Positions 1 through 6,378 of a DNA stretch of 16,823 nucleotides are shown here, piece after piece; the first letter of the stretch is position 1; each line of letters opens with the position of its first letter. The position numbers and the translations under genes were made by a program. Below the pieces are notes generated by a model. The model saw only the letters and a list, made by a program, of their open reading frames with translations, was not told the DNA's origin and made no database searches. Source of the stretch: CAZUNO01 sp964621445 [NCBI: Candidatus Hadarchaeota archaeon] (GTDB taxonomy: Archaea; CAYQAE01; CAYVLA01); assembly GCA_964621445.1 (NCBI GenBank), contig CAZUNO010000041.1, positions 1-16,823 on the forward strand, in the 5' to 3' direction.

Positions 1-674
1 TTCGATAAAAACCCGGACCAAAACCAAAACTCAACCAGAGCTAAACAGATACATCCAAAATACTCTTCTTTCCAGTTAAGTGATTACAATTACCAGTCCA
101 TGACGGATTCTCACACCGGATGATAGGATATCTCCCTTCGAGAGAATTCCAGGCTTTCCTCTCCAGACAAAATGATTCGATACTCTCTTCCGCCACAAAA
201 ATGCAAATCCAGAATTTGCAAACTTTCAAGTCCAACCTATATGGTCAATAAACCATTCTGGTAGTAGGCCACTCGCAAATAATCAGCCTGCTCTCGTCAT
301 TAAGCGCATAGACGGACGTTGTAGGTGTCTCTAGTTGATTCTTTGAAGCTGTACCGTAAACGATTCATTTGCCTTTTTGAACTGCTGTTGGTCGAATATA
401 TTGAATTAAATCAACTTGCGAACCGCCGAGGACAGGCGCGTCATAACCACGAATACTCTCTCGAGGATAATGATAGACAGCGGTGGGTTTCTAAAGAGTA
501 CCCAGGTGCGGGCCTATTTAGCCATCAGCGCCGGATGCAGGGGTATTTTTAGATGCCAATACTCATTCCTGGATAATTACCTGCCCACTCTATATGGATA
601 GGATAGGGGAGTTTTTGGCACCCAAATCAACATAGAAATAATCTCTATCAGCATTAATTGCAATTGTAATTATT
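1..674. other. Leading region without an intact gene
   Basis: No intact gene is evident. The short open frames lack a convincing start signal. One stretch, plus frame about 416-550, reads like degraded protein sequence (segment SGGFLKSTQVRAYLAISAG, then CRGIF). It vaguely recalls a helix-strand segment of TIM-barrel glycosidase-like proteins, but it is bounded by stops and too short to call. The right edge (653-673) holds the AT-rich operator-like sequence listed separately. Confidence 0.4.
656..671. promoter_or_regulatory. Palindromic vapB operator, copy 1 (relic)
   Basis: The 16-base core AATTGCAATTGTAATT matches its own reverse complement at 14 of 16 positions. It ends three bases before the ATG of the decayed vapB at 675. 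The surrounding 21 bases (653-673) are identical to 6163-6183 in front of the intact vapB at 6184. A TATA-like sequence (CTCTATCAGC) lies just upstream. Its position and symmetry suggest the binding site of the ribbon-helix-helix antitoxin; this is inference. Confidence 0.55.
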
Positions 675-917
675 ATGATCACCACAATTACGGTGAAGGA
701 GAGGACACGGAGGAAGCTTCAGCAACTCAAGGAGCGGAAACCGTACCACTCCTTTGATCACCTATTGGAGATGGAAGAAAAGGACTGCCCGGCTGCAGAG
801 ATATCAGTATGGGCTTGGCGCCATCAAGATTTACGTTTCGGGCAGGGAGACCGCTATGAAGGTCTATGGCTACCGGAAGGGGTCCCAAGGATGGCATCCG
901 CATGCCGCCGGCTATAG
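675..917 (+). pseudogene. Decayed VapB antitoxin (N-terminal part recognisable)
   Basis: The first ~35 residues (MITTITVKERTRRKLQQLKE...) closely match the intact antitoxin at 6184 (MPTTITVKEKTRRKLQELKK...). They include the ITVKE strand and the TRRKLQ helix of a ribbon-helix-helix-like VapB. After about residue 34 the similarity is lost and the frame continues as unrelated sequence with many Trp, Cys and Arg. The ATG sits three bases from an operator identical to that of the intact copy. A second frame at about 808-920 (YQYGLGAIKIYVSGRETAMK...) also looks like old coding sequence. I read this as the dead antitoxin of a degraded vapBC pair whose toxin remnant follows at 941-1246. It could still make a short DNA-binding peptide. 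Confidence 0.65.
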
Positions 918-940
918 ATAAAGTAGGAGATGGGGGCTCT

Positions 941-1246
941 AGCGCCCTCTTAACCGACTTTCACATCGGTCCATTCTCGCCATTCTCAAGAGCCACGGAA
1001 TGGGATGGTTTGAGACAAACAACTTCCTGGCCTCCTTCACACGCAACAGGGGACTAACGGTTCATTCCGGGACTGGTTGGGAGGCTAAGGGCAGCCGAGG
1101 TGATAAGGGAGGAAGGTCTTGACTTTGACGATGCTCTCCTAGCCCTAACCGTGAGAAAACTTTCCAAGAAGTCGGTGATATCCCCTGAACCGCCCCTAGA
1201 AAGCGTCGATGGTGTGAATAAAGTAACGCCCGAATCTCTTGAATAG
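941..1246 (+). pseudogene. Decayed VapC PIN-domain toxin
   Basis: In one plus-strand frame, about 941-1009 reads SALLTDFHIGPFSPFSRATE, which resembles the first strand and helix of a PIN domain (usually xVDTDxLIxLFxP). A TAA at 1055-1057 interrupts the frame. From 1058 to the TAG at 1244-1246 the same frame reads LRAAEVIREEGLDFDDALLA, then LTVRKLSKKSVIS and a tail VNKVTPESLE. This matches the usual PIN C-terminal half (acidic DFDDA, helix, strand, then a short I/V-x-P tail). The open length of 102 codons against about 130 in an intact VapC, together with the stop, implies both an internal deletion and a nonsense change. It follows the decayed vapB at 675, so the pair is a dead vapBC module. 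Confidence 0.6.
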
Positions 1247-1830
1247 TCACTAGTAAGCACGGATTCGATTGAGATGCAGAATTAAGCTCCAGATCAACCA
1301 ACCGTCTTTGCACCACGATCAGAGTTACCCCGGGACTCCAAGAAAGGCCAAATGGCGGAAACTTGGTTCGGAAAGGCCGGAACCACATCTCCACGTGATC
1401 CTTTCCAGCGCTGAACCATTGGAGATGCCGCGAAGAAGATCCGAGATGGCAGGTCTCATGGGCCTCACTCCGTGGGCAATCAATATCGGCAAAGGCATCA
1501 ACCCATCAAATTGTTGGCATACCTAGCTAAAGACATCCCTGTGAGCGAAATTACAATTTCCCTGAATAGCCAAACACAATCCATTGCGTTTGGTACTTGA
1601 ATCTGCTTCCTCTTTGGACGTTTTTCATTCCTCTGCATACAAACCCAACCCTTTCTATTCCTATTGGTTAGACCCGCTTCCGATTCTTTTAAGGCGATTT
1701 TACAATAGAATGAACTGACGCAGCATACTAGGCGTGGAAATCAAGGACAGGAAGTGCTGACCCCTCACGTAGCCCAAAATCAAGATGATAGATCCAGAAA
1801 AGTTTAGACGAAATTTAGGGCGAAAAACGA
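1247..1830. other. Gene-poor stretch with a possible coding relic
   Basis: No intact gene found. Open plus-strand frames at 1410-1600 read as protein-like only if joined by a frameshift near 1505-1510: MAGLMGLTPWAINIGKGINP in one frame, then KLLAYLAKDIPVSEITISLN in the next, ending with TGA near 1600. I do not recognise the family. The remainder (1600-1830) is AT-rich leader DNA of the secreted-protein gene at 1850. Confidence 0.3.
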
Positions 1831-1834
1831 CAAA

Positions 1835-1843
1835 GGAGGTGAT
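1835..1843 (+). promoter_or_regulatory. Strong Shine-Dalgarno site of the 1850 gene
   Basis: GGAGGTGAT is fully complementary to the archaeal 16S 3' end. GGAGGT ends 9 bases before the ATG at 1850. It is one of the strongest ribosome binding sites in the window, consistent with high expression of an exported structural protein. Confidence 0.85.
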
Positions 1844-1849
1844 AAAAAA

Positions 1850-2527
1850 ATGAAAATGAGAATAGCGACAAACCTGTTGATAATGGTTATAGCAGCAGCA
1901 ATGATCGGAGGATCACTAGCCAACTTCCACGACAGCGAGGTCTGCGCAGGTAACACGTTCACCGCAGGGTCACTCGACCTAGAAGTTAACGGTCAGAGCG
2001 GTGTCTGCGTACCGTGGACCAGCGCAAGCAACATGGCTCCAGGAAATACCTATTTCTCTGGATTCAAGACGCTCGCCAACGCTGGAACCATTGATGGAGA
2101 ACTCAACGTCACCATCCAGAACCTAATGTGCCACGAGAACGGCGTGCTTCCACCCGAAGCAGCAGCAGGAGACAGCGTGGGAACACAGCTGGACCCGGAC
2201 GGATTCAGCCAAGAGGGAGGCTACGGAGAACTCTGGGACCAGATAACGTTCAGCCTCGTCATAGACGATGGAGACGGAGTTAGAAACTGGAAGGACACAA
2301 CTATGTATCTATACCCAGACGAATCAGGGTATTACAGCATACCCGTTGATAGCCCGATACAGCTTGATAGCGACTTCCAAGCAGGAGAATCCATGGACTT
2401 TGGCATAGAAGTCACATTCATCGATGACCAGAACACAGCTTATGGATGGATACTTGACGGTGTGCCGAACAACGCAGCCATGGGTGACAGCATCAGTCTG
2501 GATCTCAACTTCCAGTTGACGCAGTAA
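1850..2527 (+). CDS. TasA/CalY-like secreted protein with SipW-type signal
   Basis: A 225-residue exported protein. The N-terminus has basic residues (K2, R4), a hydrophobic core (about 8-23) and a likely cleavage site after Ala24. The mature start NFHDSEVCAGNTFTAGSLDL follows. This F-x-D-x-E...NTFTAG-x-L-x-L pattern is the SipW-cognate signature of the TasA/camelysin (CalY) family, whose bacterial members assemble into extracellular fibres. The mature part is rich in Asp, Gly, Asn and Ser and predicted to be beta-rich. It has at least three Cys residues and blocks such as ELNVTIQN and DFGIEVTFIDD typical of a beta sandwich. ATG 1850 is fixed by a strong Shine-Dalgarno site. The gene is followed by a T-rich tract and then the probable processing peptidase. 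Family assignment rests on the signature; fibre formation is inference. Confidence 0.8.
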   Translation: MKMRIATNLLIMVIAAAMIGGSLANFHDSEVCAGNTFTAGSLDLEVNGQSGVCVPWTSASNMAPGNTYFSGFKTLANAGTIDGELNVTIQNLMCHENGVLPPEAAAGDSVGTQLDPDGFSQEGGYGELWDQITFSLVIDDGDGVRNWKDTTMYLYPDESGYYSIPVDSPIQLDSDFQAGESMDFGIEVTFIDDQNTAYGWILDGVPNNAAMGDSISLDLNFQLTQ

Positions 2528-2534
2528 ATCTAAA

Positions 2535-2550
2535 TTTTTTCTTTTTTTCT
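2535..2550 (+). terminator. T-rich intergenic tract, possible terminator
   Basis: Immediately after the TAA of the secreted-protein gene there are two T runs (TTTTTT and TTTTTTT). Archaeal termination typically uses such oligo-T stretches without a hairpin. Partial termination here would make more message for the structural protein than for the downstream peptidase, which has no obvious promoter of its own. Confidence 0.5.
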
Positions 2551-2603
2551 TAACTCTCCGATAGCAGGTGGAGACATCCCCTGCCGGGAAAGAGGTAGAA
2601 GAA

Positions 2604-3224
2604 ATGGACAGACAGGAACTAACAGAGGCCATTATAACAACGGTGGTGAGCATAATCACCGTGATAACCGTAATCTGTGCAGCCCCAGAAATAGTAGGAT
2701 CAAACGGAGCATGGGTCTGCTACGGGCAGTCAATGGAACCCACAATAATGATGGGAGACATGATACTCAGCAAAGAAACACCCCCAAGCCAAATAGAGAT
2801 AGGAGACATCATCTTCTTCAAATACAAAGACAGCATCATCGGACACAGAGTAATAGAGGAATCAGACGACAACTTCAAAACCAAGGGAGACAACAGCGAA
2901 CCAGACCCCTGGATCGTACCCGGAAAAGCCGTGATCGGAACATACAGAACGAGGATACCCTACTTCGGATACCTAGTCCACTTCATCAAGAGCAAATGGT
3001 TCTGTGTATTCGCATCCCTCATAGGAGGATACCTAATGCTAATAGCAGGATACGACACCTACACAATCATCAAAGGAACCAAGAAAGCAGCAGAAACCAC
3101 AGCCAGAAAAACAAAAGAAGGATACGACTGGCTCAAAAGACTTGTAACACACTACCATTACAGGGGAGAATGGTGGAGAGGCTGGTTATGGGAATTCCCA
3201 AAATGTAAACTTGGGCGAGAATGA
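2604..3224 (+). CDS. sipW: SipW-like signal peptidase I (archaeal type)
   Basis: A membrane-bound type I signal peptidase, expected to cleave the signal peptides of the neighbouring proteins on the outer face of the membrane. Start chosen: ATG 2604, with AGAGGT 7 bases upstream; a GTG at 2568 in frame would add 12 residues but lacks a ribosome binding site. Residues 10-30 form the N-terminal membrane anchor. GQSMEPTI contains the catalytic Ser43, followed by GDIIFFK and IIGHRVIE, where His81 replaces the Lys of bacterial enzymes, and TKGDNSEPDPW with Asp96. The Ser/His dyad is that of the SipW/ER/archaeal subfamily. A second membrane segment (about 132-150) and a basic, aromatic C-terminal tail follow. 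The gene lies between two proteins with the substrate motif F-x-D...NTFTAG and overlaps or abuts the next gene, suggesting one operon. Confidence 0.88.
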   Translation: MDRQELTEAIITTVVSIITVITVICAAPEIVGSNGAWVCYGQSMEPTIMMGDMILSKETPPSQIEIGDIIFFKYKDSIIGHRVIEESDDNFKTKGDNSEPDPWIVPGKAVIGTYRTRIPYFGYLVHFIKSKWFCVFASLIGGYLMLIAGYDTYTIIKGTKKAAETTARKTKEGYDWLKRLVTHYHYRGEWWRGWLWEFPKCKLGRE

Positions 3225-3225
3225 A

Positions 3226-3924
3226 ATGCTGGTAGAAGAGGTACTCAACAGCTTAAAAGCATTAGGAGCACACCAACTCCAAAGTTCAACGGAAATTGCC
3301 CGAGAGGCTTATGCAACAGCAAGAATCGCGCTACGAATACCGATAGGAATAATAAGACAAATAGAAACGCAGCAAGAGATAATTCTCCTGGCGGCAATAA
3401 CCGCGACGGCAATAGCATTAACAACGCTCATATACACCAAAGCGGACAAGAAGACCAAGAGGCTGTCTCCTTTACTGATATCTTCTATGCTTATATTCTC
3501 AGCAATCTGGATAGGGGGATTTAACGCAAAATTCACAGACAGGGAAACACGTGCAAACACCTTCACAGCCGGGACAAACTTCCTGAAGTACACCATCCAT
3601 GGGGGTAAGGCAACATATACGGACCCCAACCAGAACAGGACGCTGGGCTGGATACGAAACGATCACATCGGAAGGAACCTGGAGATTGAGGACATACAAA
3701 TCTCGTCATTCAATCCTGAATGGACTACCGACCTCTGGGCATCGGAAACAAACTCCGAGGCATCGGACGGCGAACCTAGAAATACTACCATAGGACCCAG
3801 CGAAAAGAGATGGATATGGATGAGAACCACGGCCCCCAACGGAGACTACCAAGATGTCAAAGTGGCATTGACCGTGAATAGTACTCATATCGATTTACCG
3901 GCCAATATTAGTGTGGATCGTTGA
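3226..3924 (+). CDS. Membrane protein with an internal SipW-substrate motif
   Basis: A 232-residue protein (ATG 3226). A TTG at 3211, overlapping the peptidase gene, could add 5 residues. The first ~50 residues form an amphipathic helical region; membrane segments follow at about 52-71 (IILLAAITATAIALTTLIY) and 80-98 (LSPLLISSMLIFSAIWIGG). Directly after the second is NAKFTDRETRANTFTAGTNF, the same F-x-D-x-E...NTFTAG motif as in the 1850 protein, here about 100 residues into the chain rather than at the N-terminus. The remainder is an extracellular beta-rich domain with potential N-glycosylation sites (NRT, NTT, NST, NIS). If cut by the neighbouring peptidase, it would release the C-terminal domain and leave a two-helix stub. 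It may be a fibre anchor, minor subunit or assembly protein; this is inference from motif and context. Confidence 0.72.
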   Translation: MLVEEVLNSLKALGAHQLQSSTEIAREAYATARIALRIPIGIIRQIETQQEIILLAAITATAIALTTLIYTKADKKTKRLSPLLISSMLIFSAIWIGGFNAKFTDRETRANTFTAGTNFLKYTIHGGKATYTDPNQNRTLGWIRNDHIGRNLEIEDIQISSFNPEWTTDLWASETNSEASDGEPRNTTIGPSEKRWIWMRTTAPNGDYQDVKVALTVNSTHIDLPANISVDR

Positions 3925-4189
3925 AAACCTGAGATTATGGATTCCAATTTATTTATCCCTCCAGTTTATCCCAATAGGAAATCCTTTTTGACCCGCAAAT
4001 ACCAGAATCGGGCCCCCGAGCCTCTTCCTTCATACAGGCATTATTGGGCCACGACTCCCTGTAGACCACCCAGATATACAGCCCCATACCCAACCAAAAG
4101 CTGCTCCAAGATATCCGGCAAACCGTCCCTGTGAACTCCGCTCCCAAATATTGGTCCCTCGGCATCGCGGCAATCTCTTGGCAATCTGA
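3925..4189. other. Intergenic region, no convincing gene
   Basis: This stretch separates the secretion cassette from the first antitoxin gene. A minus-strand frame at 3953-4222 contains a hydrophobic segment (WSSFWLGMGLYIWVVYRE) but has no start signal and no recognisable family, so I did not call it. Confidence 0.4.
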
Positions 4190-4217
4190 AATAATTTTGA
4201 CAATAATTTTAATTATT
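4190..4217. promoter_or_regulatory. Direct and inverted AT-rich repeats upstream of the AbrB-type antitoxin
   Basis: AATAATTTT occurs twice, at 4190-4198 and 4202-4210. The second copy forms an inverted repeat AATAATT-TT-AATTATT (4202-4217). It lies just upstream of a TATA-like sequence. This is where an AbrB-type antitoxin would be expected to bind its own promoter; function is inferred. Confidence 0.45.
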
Positions 4218-4221
4218 AACA

Positions 4222-4234
4222 ATAAATATATTTA
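4222..4234 (+). promoter_or_regulatory. TATA-like box of the vapBC pair at 4270
   Basis: ATAAATATATTTA is the clearest TATA-like sequence in the region. A start of transcription about 25 bases downstream (near 4250-4258) would lie after the ATG at 4234 and before TTG 4270, supporting the TTG as the true start. Confidence 0.55.
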
Positions 4235-4269
4235 TGTCATTCTGTTTAGATAATAAGGGGTGGAGATCC

Positions 4270-4521
4270 TTGTCGGTTGAAGTTGGTAAATACGGACGAA
4301 TAGTCCTTCCCAAGAAGCTAAGGGAGGAGTACGGCGTGAAGGATGGAACAAGACTGATCATCGAAAGCCTCGAAGACCGTATTGTGCTGCTTCCGGTGAG
4401 AGACTACGAAAGACCGACCGATGCCCTTTACGGCAGCATCAGTCTCCATGAGCCCCTAGACGAACCCAAAGAGGTGGCCAGGGAGCACATCCAGCGCATG
4501 TTGGCCGAAGACCTCGAGTAG
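4270..4521 (+). CDS. vapB: AbrB-type (SpoVT/AbrB swapped-hairpin) VapB antitoxin
   Basis: An 83-residue DNA-binding antitoxin. The N-terminal part reads SVEVGKYGRIVLPKKLREEY, then GVKDGTRLIIESLEDRIVLLP, a typical AbrB fold (strand, GRIVLPKKLRE, second hairpin). The C-terminal part (PLDEPKEVAREHIQRMLAEDLE) is the acidic helical region expected to neutralise the toxin. TTG 4270 is preferred because GGTGGAGAT precedes it by a few bases and the AbrB domain begins right there; an in-frame ATG at 4234 would add 12 atypical residues and sits inside the likely promoter. The toxin gene starts 9 bases after this stop, with GGAGATG between them. The antitoxin likely represses its own operon through the repeats at 4190-4217. 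Confidence 0.85.
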   Translation: MSVEVGKYGRIVLPKKLREEYGVKDGTRLIIESLEDRIVLLPVRDYERPTDALYGSISLHEPLDEPKEVAREHIQRMLAEDLE

Positions 4522-4530
4522 GAGATGTAA

Positions 4531-4929
4531 ATGAGGTTCGTCGACACCAATATCTTCATCTATGCGATAACCGCCCACCCGCGCTTCGGTGAGGTTTCAA
4601 GAGAGATCCTGAAACGCATAGAGAGGCAGGAGAAAGCAGCAACATCGACACTCGTACTTTGCGAGGTTGCCTGGGTGCTAGAGGCGATGGGCAGGGAAGG
4701 AGAGATCAGGAACGTTCTAGAGAAGATACTGTCCTACAGGAATCTGGATATCCTGGGATTCGGGGACAGGGAACTCATCATGGGGGCAAGTAACATGGCA
4801 TCAAAGGGGATGGATTTCAATGATGGTGTCAATATGGCCATAATGATGAGGGAGGGGATATCCGAGGTCTATTCCAATGACTCCAAACATTTCGATGATG
4901 TCGATTCCATCAAGATGCTCTTCGAATGA
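4531..4929 (+). CDS. vapC: VapC-type PIN-domain ribonuclease toxin
   Basis: A 132-residue PIN-domain protein of normal VapC length. The metal-binding acidic residues are all present: Asp5 (FVDTNIFIY), Glu45 (LVLCEVAWVLE), Asp98 (MDFNDGVNMA) and Asp117 (YSNDSKHFD). VapC toxins are Mg2+-dependent RNases that usually cut tRNA or rRNA and are held inactive by the cognate VapB. It lies 9 bases behind its AbrB-type antitoxin. A 5'-truncated close relative lies at 6787-7092 and shares 27 identical bases (4841-4867 with 7004-7030). The module looks intact. Confidence 0.9.
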   Translation: MRFVDTNIFIYAITAHPRFGEVSREILKRIERQEKAATSTLVLCEVAWVLEAMGREGEIRNVLEKILSYRNLDILGFGDRELIMGASNMASKGMDFNDGVNMAIMMREGISEVYSNDSKHFDDVDSIKMLFE

Positions 4930-5009
4930 CGGAACACTGGAATGCTCCCTTCGAGTTCGAGAAGGCCATCAGAGCTGCTTATTCGGATGTAACGGCAGAA
5001 ACATGTTAA
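4926..5009 (+). CDS. Possible 27-residue ORF overlapping the vapC stop
   Basis: The vapC stop overlaps a new start (ATGA), opening a 27-residue frame: MTEHWNAPFEFEKAIRAAYS then DVTAETC. At the equivalent place behind the truncated vapC copy, near 7090, the DNA encodes a similar beginning (ITEHLLPDLGRSLDVR). So the flanking homology extends past the toxin gene. It could be the remnant of a third gene or just untranslated flank. No family recognised. Confidence 0.25.
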   Translation: MTEHWNAPFEFEKAIRAAYSDVTAETC

Positions 5010-5325
5010 CCTTCTCAAACCGATCCAACTTCTCCCTACGGAAAGGTCGTCGTACATGCCTGTGCTGCGATATAAGCCCCAATTCCCTGGAAATAAGACT
5101 TCAAAAAGCTAGCGAGCTAACGAAACCAAATAATGGAATCAGCCTACTTGAACCAGGCATCATCCATTCTTACGGTTCCCTGGTCGACACTGACTCCAAA
5201 TCTATGTCTTCCCAAACTCTCTGGTGAGCAAAATTCGTCTGCCCGAATCATTTACTCACGCCGCTGCAAAATCGATCCTCTTTCTGTCACCTGATTATAC
5301 AGAAACCGGGGGAGTCCGGACTTAG
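5010..5325. other. Intergenic region, nothing recognised
   Basis: All frames are broken by stops. I see no RNA gene, no strong hairpin and no recognisable protein remnant between the first vapBC pair and the next antitoxin. Confidence 0.4.
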
Positions 5326-5448
5326 CTAAATCGTCTCGGCAAAATCTATCAGTATCAAAAGCTACTCGTACTTTGGTGTATTAGTGTAAACAGTCAGAAT
5401 AGGGGAGAGACAAAAAAAAGACTCCAGAAACTCCTAGCCAGGCGATTC

Positions 5449-5655
5449 ATGGAACGTGACAAGAAGATAACATTTCAAGAAGCCCTAAGCAAGAGCGTGG
5501 ACCACGCTATAGATGACGATGAATATATCCAGGACCTACTCGGCACCCAGCCTCTCGAGGAGGAATATGCCTGGCGAATGCTGGATAAACCAAGGCATAC
5601 GGGGATAAAGGACCTATCCAGCGATATCGATAAGTGGCTATACGAGGTATCATAA
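5449..5655 (+). CDS. Putative VapB-type antitoxin, possibly N-terminally truncated
   Basis: A 68-residue acidic, helical protein (MERDKKITFQEALSKSVDHA..., ending DLSSDIDKWLYEVS). The stop overlaps the start of the PIN gene at 5655 (TAATG), the usual antitoxin-toxin arrangement. ATG 5449 has AGGCGAT shortly upstream. The frame is open upstream to 5326 without any ATG, GTG or TTG. The upstream translation ISVNSQNRGETKKRLQKLLA resembles the missing strand-helix start of a ribbon-helix-helix antitoxin (usually ISVSxETKxRLxKL). Either the gene begins at ATT 5380 or, more likely, its original start codon is lost and only the C-terminal, toxin-binding part is made. Confidence 0.6.
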   Translation: MERDKKITFQEALSKSVDHAIDDDEYIQDLLGTQPLEEEYAWRMLDKPRHTGIKDLSSDIDKWLYEVS

Positions 5656-6062
5656 TGTCCACCTTTCTAGATACCGAAGTTCTGGTAGCCGCCAGAAATG
5701 CCGACGATGAAAAACATGGCAGGGTCAAGGAGCTGGTAAGGTCGGGCCTGACCTGGGAACATGGCTTTGCATACACCTCGCACTATGTCCTGGATGAAGC
5801 GGTTACCCTGATGCTGGTGAGAACCGGAAGGCATGACTTGGCAGTAGATGTAGGCGATTTCATCCTCCGCTGCGATTGAATAACAAAATTATCAGCCTCC
5901 AGAGACGACTTCAACCATGCCTGGGAGAAATTTATGACCCTCCAAAAGGAGTCCCTGAGCTTCACGGACTACACCTCCCTGGTGCTTATGGAAAGGAACC
6001 AAATTGAGGAAATCCTGAGCTTTAGCCCAGGCTTCGATGCACTAGTTGCCAGACGCTATTAA
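5655..6062 (+). pseudogene. vapC: VapC PIN toxin interrupted by an in-frame TGA
   Basis: Translation from ATG 5655 gives 74 residues (FLDTEVLVAARN... with Asp6 and Glu48 of the PIN site) and stops at TGA 5877-5879. The same frame continues open for another 60 codons to TAA 6060-6062. It reads ITKLSASRDDFNHAWEKFMT and then LSFTDYTSLVLMERNQIEEI, exactly the expected second half of a PIN domain, with the third acidic residue in SFTDYTS. The total of 135 codons is normal VapC length. Near the end LSFSPGFDAL has Ser where VapC relatives commonly have Asp (SFD). A single nonsense change in an otherwise intact frame points to recent inactivation. UGA read-through or recoding is a less likely alternative. 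Its antitoxin overlaps it by one base. Confidence 0.82.
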
Positions 6063-6152
6063 CCCGTGCTGATACTCCCCTATAGGACCCGGAAACACCA
6101 AAGACCGCGGAAGACCACCTAGAAACCTGATTTTTGATAGCTCATTTGAAAC
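6063..6152. other. Short spacer between two TA modules
   Basis: About 90 bases without a gene, leading into the promoter of the vapB at 6184. Confidence 0.4.
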
Positions 6153-6162
6153 CTTTATCAAT
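6153..6162 (+). promoter_or_regulatory. TATA-like box of vapB 6184
   Basis: CTTTATCAAT lies 22-31 bases before the ATG at 6184. With the usual TATA-to-start spacing this predicts transcription starting at or next to the ATG, a leaderless message, in line with the absence of a Shine-Dalgarno site. Confidence 0.5.
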
Positions 6163-6165
6163 ATT

Positions 6166-6181
6166 AATTGCAATTGTAATT
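6166..6181. promoter_or_regulatory. Palindromic vapB operator, copy 2 (functional candidate)
   Basis: AATTGCAATTGTAATT, identical to 656-671, occupies the space between the TATA-like box and the ATG at 6184. A protein bound here would block transcription initiation. Autoregulation by the downstream VapB (alone or with VapC) is the likely role, inferred from position, symmetry and conservation in two copies. Confidence 0.6.
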
Positions 6182-6183
6182 AT

Positions 6184-6378
6184 ATGCCGACGACGATCAC
6201 AGTCAAGGAGAAAACGCGAAGAAAACTTCAGGAACTCAAGAAGAGAAAGGGTTCCCCATCCTATGATCGCCTGCTAGAAGATATGGCAGATCGCGAACTC
6301 AAAATGAGGGACTCTCTCTTCGGTAAAACCAAGGGGCTTTCCAAGAATTTCAAAAGGGAACACGAGGATAGAGCATGA
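6184..6378 (+). CDS. vapB: VapB antitoxin (ribbon-helix-helix-like)
   Basis: A 64-residue antitoxin. PTTITVKEKTRRKLQELKKR is the DNA-contacting strand plus first helix, and SPSYDRLLEDMADRELKMRD the second helix. The basic C-terminal tail (LFGKTKGLSKNFKREHEDRA) is the presumed toxin-binding arm. The stop overlaps the toxin start (ATGA), so the genes are translationally coupled. A decayed copy with the same operator lies at 675. No Shine-Dalgarno site is seen; translation is probably leaderless. Confidence 0.88.
   Translation: MPTTITVKEKTRRKLQELKKRKGSPSYDRLLEDMADRELKMRDSLFGKTKGLSKNFKREHEDRA

Noticed and set aside
1062-1394. 110-codon minus-strand frame
   Set aside because: Antisense to the vapC relic; composition not protein-like and no start signal.
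2711-3208. 165-codon open frame inside the signal peptidase gene
   Set aside because: Out-of-frame shadow, extremely rich in Arg, Gln, His and Asn; the peptidase frame has clear catalytic motifs.
3953-4222. 89-codon minus-strand frame with a hydrophobic stretch
   Set aside because: No ribosome binding site or recognisable family, many rare residues, and it overlaps the promoter of the vapB at 4270.
4877-5227. 116-codon plus-strand frame after vapC
   Set aside because: Rich in Ser and Cys, begins inside vapC out of frame, and resembles no family.
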